DNA of 64,000 nucleotides from Numidum massiliense (GTDB taxonomy: Bacteria > Bacillota > Bacilli > Thermoactinomycetales > Novibacillaceae). Below the pieces are notes generated by a model. The model worked only from the letters and a program-made list of their open reading frames with translations, was not told where the DNA came from and ran no database searches. The stretch spans positions 8,279 to 72,278 of the forward strand of contig NZ_CTDZ01000008.1 in the NCBI RefSeq assembly GCF_001375555.1, in the 5' to 3' direction. How positions within the stretch are numbered: position 1 is the stretch's first letter; every line of letters begins with the position of its first letter. Both the position numbers and the translations under genes were made by a program. Of this stretch, positions 61,625-64,000 are shown piece after piece.

Positions 61625-63409
61625 TTATTCGCCTAAAATGCTTTGTTTGTGTGGTAATACGAGTGTCTTCTGTTTGTCTGTGGTAGGCGGCGTCTCTTCC
61701 GACAAGGACGTGCACTCGAGAAAGGCGAAGTGTGGACAAGTGCGGCAAAACTGTTTGTCGATCCACTCGGTCGCGTAATCGATCGCTTCATACGAGTGGT
61801 CAAAAAAATTGTTCGCGCCGATGGCATCGTACAACCTCGACTTTTTTATTACTTCTAAAGGCTGTTCCTGAATGCCGGAAATGATGACCAACCCGCTATG
61901 TTTTTTAAAGTGCTTGACGACACTTGCCAAGTAACTTTCTCCGGTCGCATCGAGAAAGGGGACGCGACTCATCCGCAAGATAAGCACTTTCGGTTTCAAG
62001 TTGATCGTTTCCATGACTCGTTTTTCGAACAGTTGGGCTACCCCGAAAAACAAAGGTCCTTCAACGGTGAAAATGCTAATTTGCGGGCAGGTACGCCCCA
62101 AGTCTTGTGGGTCGGAAACCATCTTGCGATGCTGCGACGTATGATCGGGCGCGATCGTCTGTACTTCTTGGACGTCACTCATATTTTTGACGAACAAAAT
62201 AAAGGCGAGCACGAAGCCGACTTGTACAGCGAGCGTAAGGTTCGTGAACACTGTGAGCAAAAAGGTCGTCACGAGCACGAGCCGGTCGCCGCGCGTCGTT
62301 TTCAGGACGTGCATAAATTCTTGCCGTCCACTCATGTTCCACGCGACGAGCATGAGGACGGGTGCCATACTCGCTAACGGAATGTGGGCGGCGTAAGGTG
62401 CTAAGAGCAACACGATGACGAGCACGACGACACTGTGAATGACGCCGGAGAAAGCAGTGACAGCGCCGGACTTAATGTTTGTTGCCGTGCGGGCAATGGC
62501 TCCCGTCGCCGGAATGCCCCCGAAGAGCGGGACGGCCATGTTAGCCAGTCCTTGTCCAATCAGTTCCCGGTTACTGTTGTGTTTTGTGTTCGTCATGCCG
62601 TCGGCGACGACACAAGATAGTAGTGACTCAATTGCCCCGAGGGCGGCAATAATTAACGCCGGTTGGAACATTTGTTGTATGCGCTCCCAAGTGATTTCCG
62701 GCAACTGGGGAACGGGTAGGTTGTTCGGGATCCCGCCGAACTGTGAACCAATCGTCGCCACTTTACCGTTGAAGAACAGCACCGCGACGAGTGTCGAGAC
62801 GACGAGGGCGACCAAGGATCCCGGTATTTTCGGAAACAGGCGCGGTGTCAATAAGATGACGGCGAAGGAAATGAGGGCGACGATTAACGCGTATGGGTTA
62901 AATGCCGCGACGTTTGCGGCAATTTCCCGCATGTTGTCGATGAATAATTCGTGTTTTTTCAAATTTTCCAATCCCAAAAAATTGCCGATCTGCCCGGCAA
63001 AAATGATGACCGCGATCCCAGAAGTAAAGCCGATCGTCACCGAGCGCGGAATAAATTTAATGTACGATCCGAGTCGAAACAGACCCATTAACAGTAAGAA
63101 AACTCCAGCCATCAATCCGGCGATAAGCAAGTTTTCATAGCCGTACTGCATCGTAATACCGAGCAAGATCGGGATAAAAGCACCCGTCGGTCCGGCAATT
63201 TGAAACCTTGAGCCGCCGAATAGCGACACGAGCACACCTGCGACGATCGTCGTATAGAGCCCGTATTCCGGTTTTACGCCAACAGCTATGGCAAACGCCA
63301 TCCCGAGCGGAATGGCGATAATGCCGACGACTGCGCCGGCAATAAGGTCTTTTTTTAACGACGACCAACTGTAACCTTTAAGTGAAGCTAAGGAAGACGT
63401 ATCCCGCAT
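61625..63409 (-). CDS. SulP-family anion transporter with STAS domain
   Basis: A 594-residue transporter with about 12-14 predicted helices and a C-terminal STAS domain (about 440-555; LILRMSRVPFLDATG). The N-terminal block AIPLGMAFAIAVGVKPEYGLYTTIVAG and GGSRFQIAGPTGAF are diagnostic for SulP. A Cys-rich tail (CRTCPHFAFLEC) follows the STAS domain. SulP members carry sulfate, bicarbonate or related anions; the substrate here is unclear. The ATG at 63409 fits AAGG spacing better than 63418. The leader carries a c-di-AMP riboswitch, which points to a role in ion or osmotic balance. Confidence 0.9.
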   Translation of the reverse strand: MRDTSSLASLKGYSWSSLKKDLIAGAVVGIIAIPLGMAFAIAVGVKPEYGLYTTIVAGVLVSLFGGSRFQIAGPTGAFIPILLGITMQYGYENLLIAGLMAGVFLLLMGLFRLGSYIKFIPRSVTIGFTSGIAVIIFAGQIGNFLGLENLKKHELFIDNMREIAANVAAFNPYALIVALISFAVILLTPRLFPKIPGSLVALVVSTLVAVLFFNGKVATIGSQFGGIPNNLPVPQLPEITWERIQQMFQPALIIAALGAIESLLSCVVADGMTNTKHNSNRELIGQGLANMAVPLFGGIPATGAIARTATNIKSGAVTAFSGVIHSVVVLVIVLLLAPYAAHIPLASMAPVLMLVAWNMSGRQEFMHVLKTTRGDRLVLVTTFLLTVFTNLTLAVQVGFVLAFILFVKNMSDVQEVQTIAPDHTSQHRKMVSDPQDLGRTCPQISIFTVEGPLFFGVAQLFEKRVMETINLKPKVLILRMSRVPFLDATGESYLASVVKHFKKHSGLVIISGIQEQPLEVIKKSRLYDAIGANNFFDHSYEAIDYATEWIDKQFCRTCPHFAFLECTSLSEETPPTTDKQKTLVLPHKQSILGE

Positions 63410-63450
63410 TGATCCCATCCTTAAGTCGTGTTATGCGATCAACCTCTCGG

Positions 63451-63577
63451 GTACGCTGACGGGGTTAGCTGACGGGTTCGGGACTGAGAGTTTCCCGGCT
63501 CACGTTTGCGAGCTTCACCCCTGGAGCGGTCGGCGCTCCGTTGGATCCCCCGTTCTCCAAATAGGAAATTAAGCGTT
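63451..63577 (-). promoter_or_regulatory. c-di-AMP riboswitch (ydaO/yuaA class)
   Basis: The minus-strand RNA carries the hallmark segments in order: ACGCTTAAT, ACGGGGGATCCA, AGGGGTGAAGCTCGC, GAGCCGGGAAACTCTC, CCCGAACCCGTCAGCTAACC and CGTCAGCGT closing P1. They correspond one by one to the ydaO consensus. No T-tailed terminator follows before the start codon, so control may act through the downstream segment or translation. Binding c-di-AMP normally turns such genes off. Confidence 0.93.
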
Positions 63578-63610
63578 TCAAAATTCTCGCATTGCAAACA
63601 GCTACTTTAC

Positions 63611-63639
63611 ACTCTAACATTTTCCTGACTAGTTGTAAA
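63611..63639 (-). promoter_or_regulatory. promoter of the SulP gene
   Basis: On the minus strand TTTACA (63639-63634), a 17-bp spacer and TAGAGT (63616-63611), placed directly before the riboswitch. Confidence 0.65.
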
Positions 63640-63661
63640 GTAAACCGTTTTTATTTACGCT
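63633..63661 (+). promoter_or_regulatory. divergent promoter sharing its -35 with the SulP promoter
   Basis: TTGTAA (63633-63638), a 17-bp spacer and TACGCT (63656-63661). The -35 overlaps that of the SulP promoter on the opposite strand. Confidence 0.5.
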
Positions 63662-63686
63662 TTGTAAAGAGGGAGGTGGAAAGAAA

Positions 63687-64000
63687 TTGCAGCTACACGA
63701 AGATTTCAAAACGCAAATAAAACGCGCGTTCGGCGAACGAGGGCGTCGGTGGTTGGATCACTTGCCACACCTTTTGCACGCTTGCCAACAAAAATGGCAA
63801 TTGCGGAATAGCCACCCCGCTCCTAGACTGTCTTACAACTTCGTCTGTTTTGCGGAATCGCCTGCGTTCGGTGAGGTCGTACTCAAAATCGGAGTACCAC
63901 ATTCCGAGTTGTATACGGAAATGAGGGCTCTGTCCTTCTTCGACGGTCGTCGCATGTGTAAGCTGTATGACACTAGTGAGGCGCTCGGTGCGTTACTGAT
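63687..64000 (+). CDS. aminoglycoside 6-kinase / hydroxyurea phosphotransferase-like protein, 5' portion
   Basis: A TTG start with GGAGGTGG 7 bp upstream opens a frame that runs off the window end after about 104 codons. The sequence (RWLDHLPHLLHACQQKWQL, LSYNFV, FGEVVLKIGVPHSE, EMRALSFFDGR, LYDTSEALGALLL) fits the N-terminal lobe of the APH(6)/streptomycin kinase family (PF04655). The Lys in VVLKIG would bind ATP. Members inactivate streptomycin by phosphorylation, though many chromosomal copies have unknown substrates. It diverges from the SulP gene with overlapping promoters. Confidence 0.75.
   Translation, partial: MQLHEDFKTQIKRAFGERGRRWLDHLPHLLHACQQKWQLRNSHPAPRLSYNFVCFAESPAFGEVVLKIGVPHSELYTEMRALSFFDGRRMCKLYDTSEALGALL

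Noticed and set aside
1-64000. CRISPR array, prophage or tRNA cluster
   Set aside because: No regularly spaced direct repeats with unique spacers, phage gene block or tRNA-like cloverleaf was found by eye.

Overview
The window looks like chromosomal DNA of an endospore-forming member of the Bacillales. GC is moderate (about 50-55% by eye), with strong GGAGG-type ribosome binding sites, TTGACA/TATAAT promoters and T-tailed hairpin terminators. Marker genes support this: the sporulation trio prkA-yhbH-spoVR, the spore-associated yheA/yheB and YheC/YheD group, pspA, a COG0523 GTPase with a Zur-like site, and Bacillus-type PTS antitermination signals. The genus cannot be fixed from the sequence. 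The only mobile element seen is the 3' part of an ISLre2/UPF0236-type transposase at the left edge. No CRISPR array, tRNA, rRNA or prophage was seen.

Layout. 1-0.85 kb: transposase end. 1-5.2 kb: a three-gene ABC importer (ferric-iron/phosphonate type) behind a strong promoter with an operator-like palindrome and a leader terminator. 5.5-12.4 kb: housekeeping genes (ABC-class ATPase, RNase HI, QueG, alkyl-DNA repair, amidase-like protein, PspA, TrmL). 12.5-16.7 kb: a 30-residue membrane peptide, an S9 peptidase, a Zur-like-boxed COG0523 GTPase and a tiny DnaJ-type zinc protein. 17-21.7 kb: prkA-yhbH-spoVR. 21.9-28.2 kb, minus strand: PadR regulator, MacB/FtsX-type ABC transporter, two SMR proteins (one fused to an N-terminal membrane domain) and a DUF4097 lipoprotein; a promoter with twin palindromes lies at the upstream end. 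28.5-36.7 kb: alpha-glucoside utilisation, with two GH13 glucosidases, a CUT1 importer lacking its ATPase and a LacI regulator with twin operators. 37-38 kb: a frameshifted lipoprotein. 38.4-41.3 kb: the glyoxylate shunt aceB-aceA. 41.6-42.3 kb: a DUF84 NTPase gene broken by a 61-bp tandem duplication. 42.8-51.7 kb: NlpC/P60 hydrolase, a cluster of four YheC/YheD-like ATP-grasp proteins plus a GNAT, then divergent yheB-yheA and an MBL hydrolase. 52-57.5 kb: N-acetylmuramic acid recycling (IIA, murP, mupG, murQ) with a BglG-type antiterminator. 57.9-64 kb: a ThiF/MoeB-like enzyme, an unknown protein, a GNAT, a cytoplasmic beta-lactamase-fold hydrolase, a SulP transporter behind a c-di-AMP (ydaO-type) riboswitch, and the start of a streptomycin-kinase-like gene.

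How the genes work together. The muramic acid locus is the best-wired system. Two divergent transcripts (IIA; murP-mupG-murQ) each begin with a RAT sequence overlapping a terminator, and the antiterminator is encoded about 280 bp downstream of murQ. The glucoside locus is similarly coherent: two matching LacI-type operators sit on the two divergent promoter regions. The most novel-looking items are a candidate small RNA behind PhoP/WalR-type direct repeats near 51.7 kb, the SMR-membrane-domain fusion, the fourfold YheC/D cluster with an overlapping acetyltransferase, and a 141-bp inverted-repeat element ahead of the Zur-like box. Short tandem duplications are unusually frequent across the window, and one of them has broken a gene.
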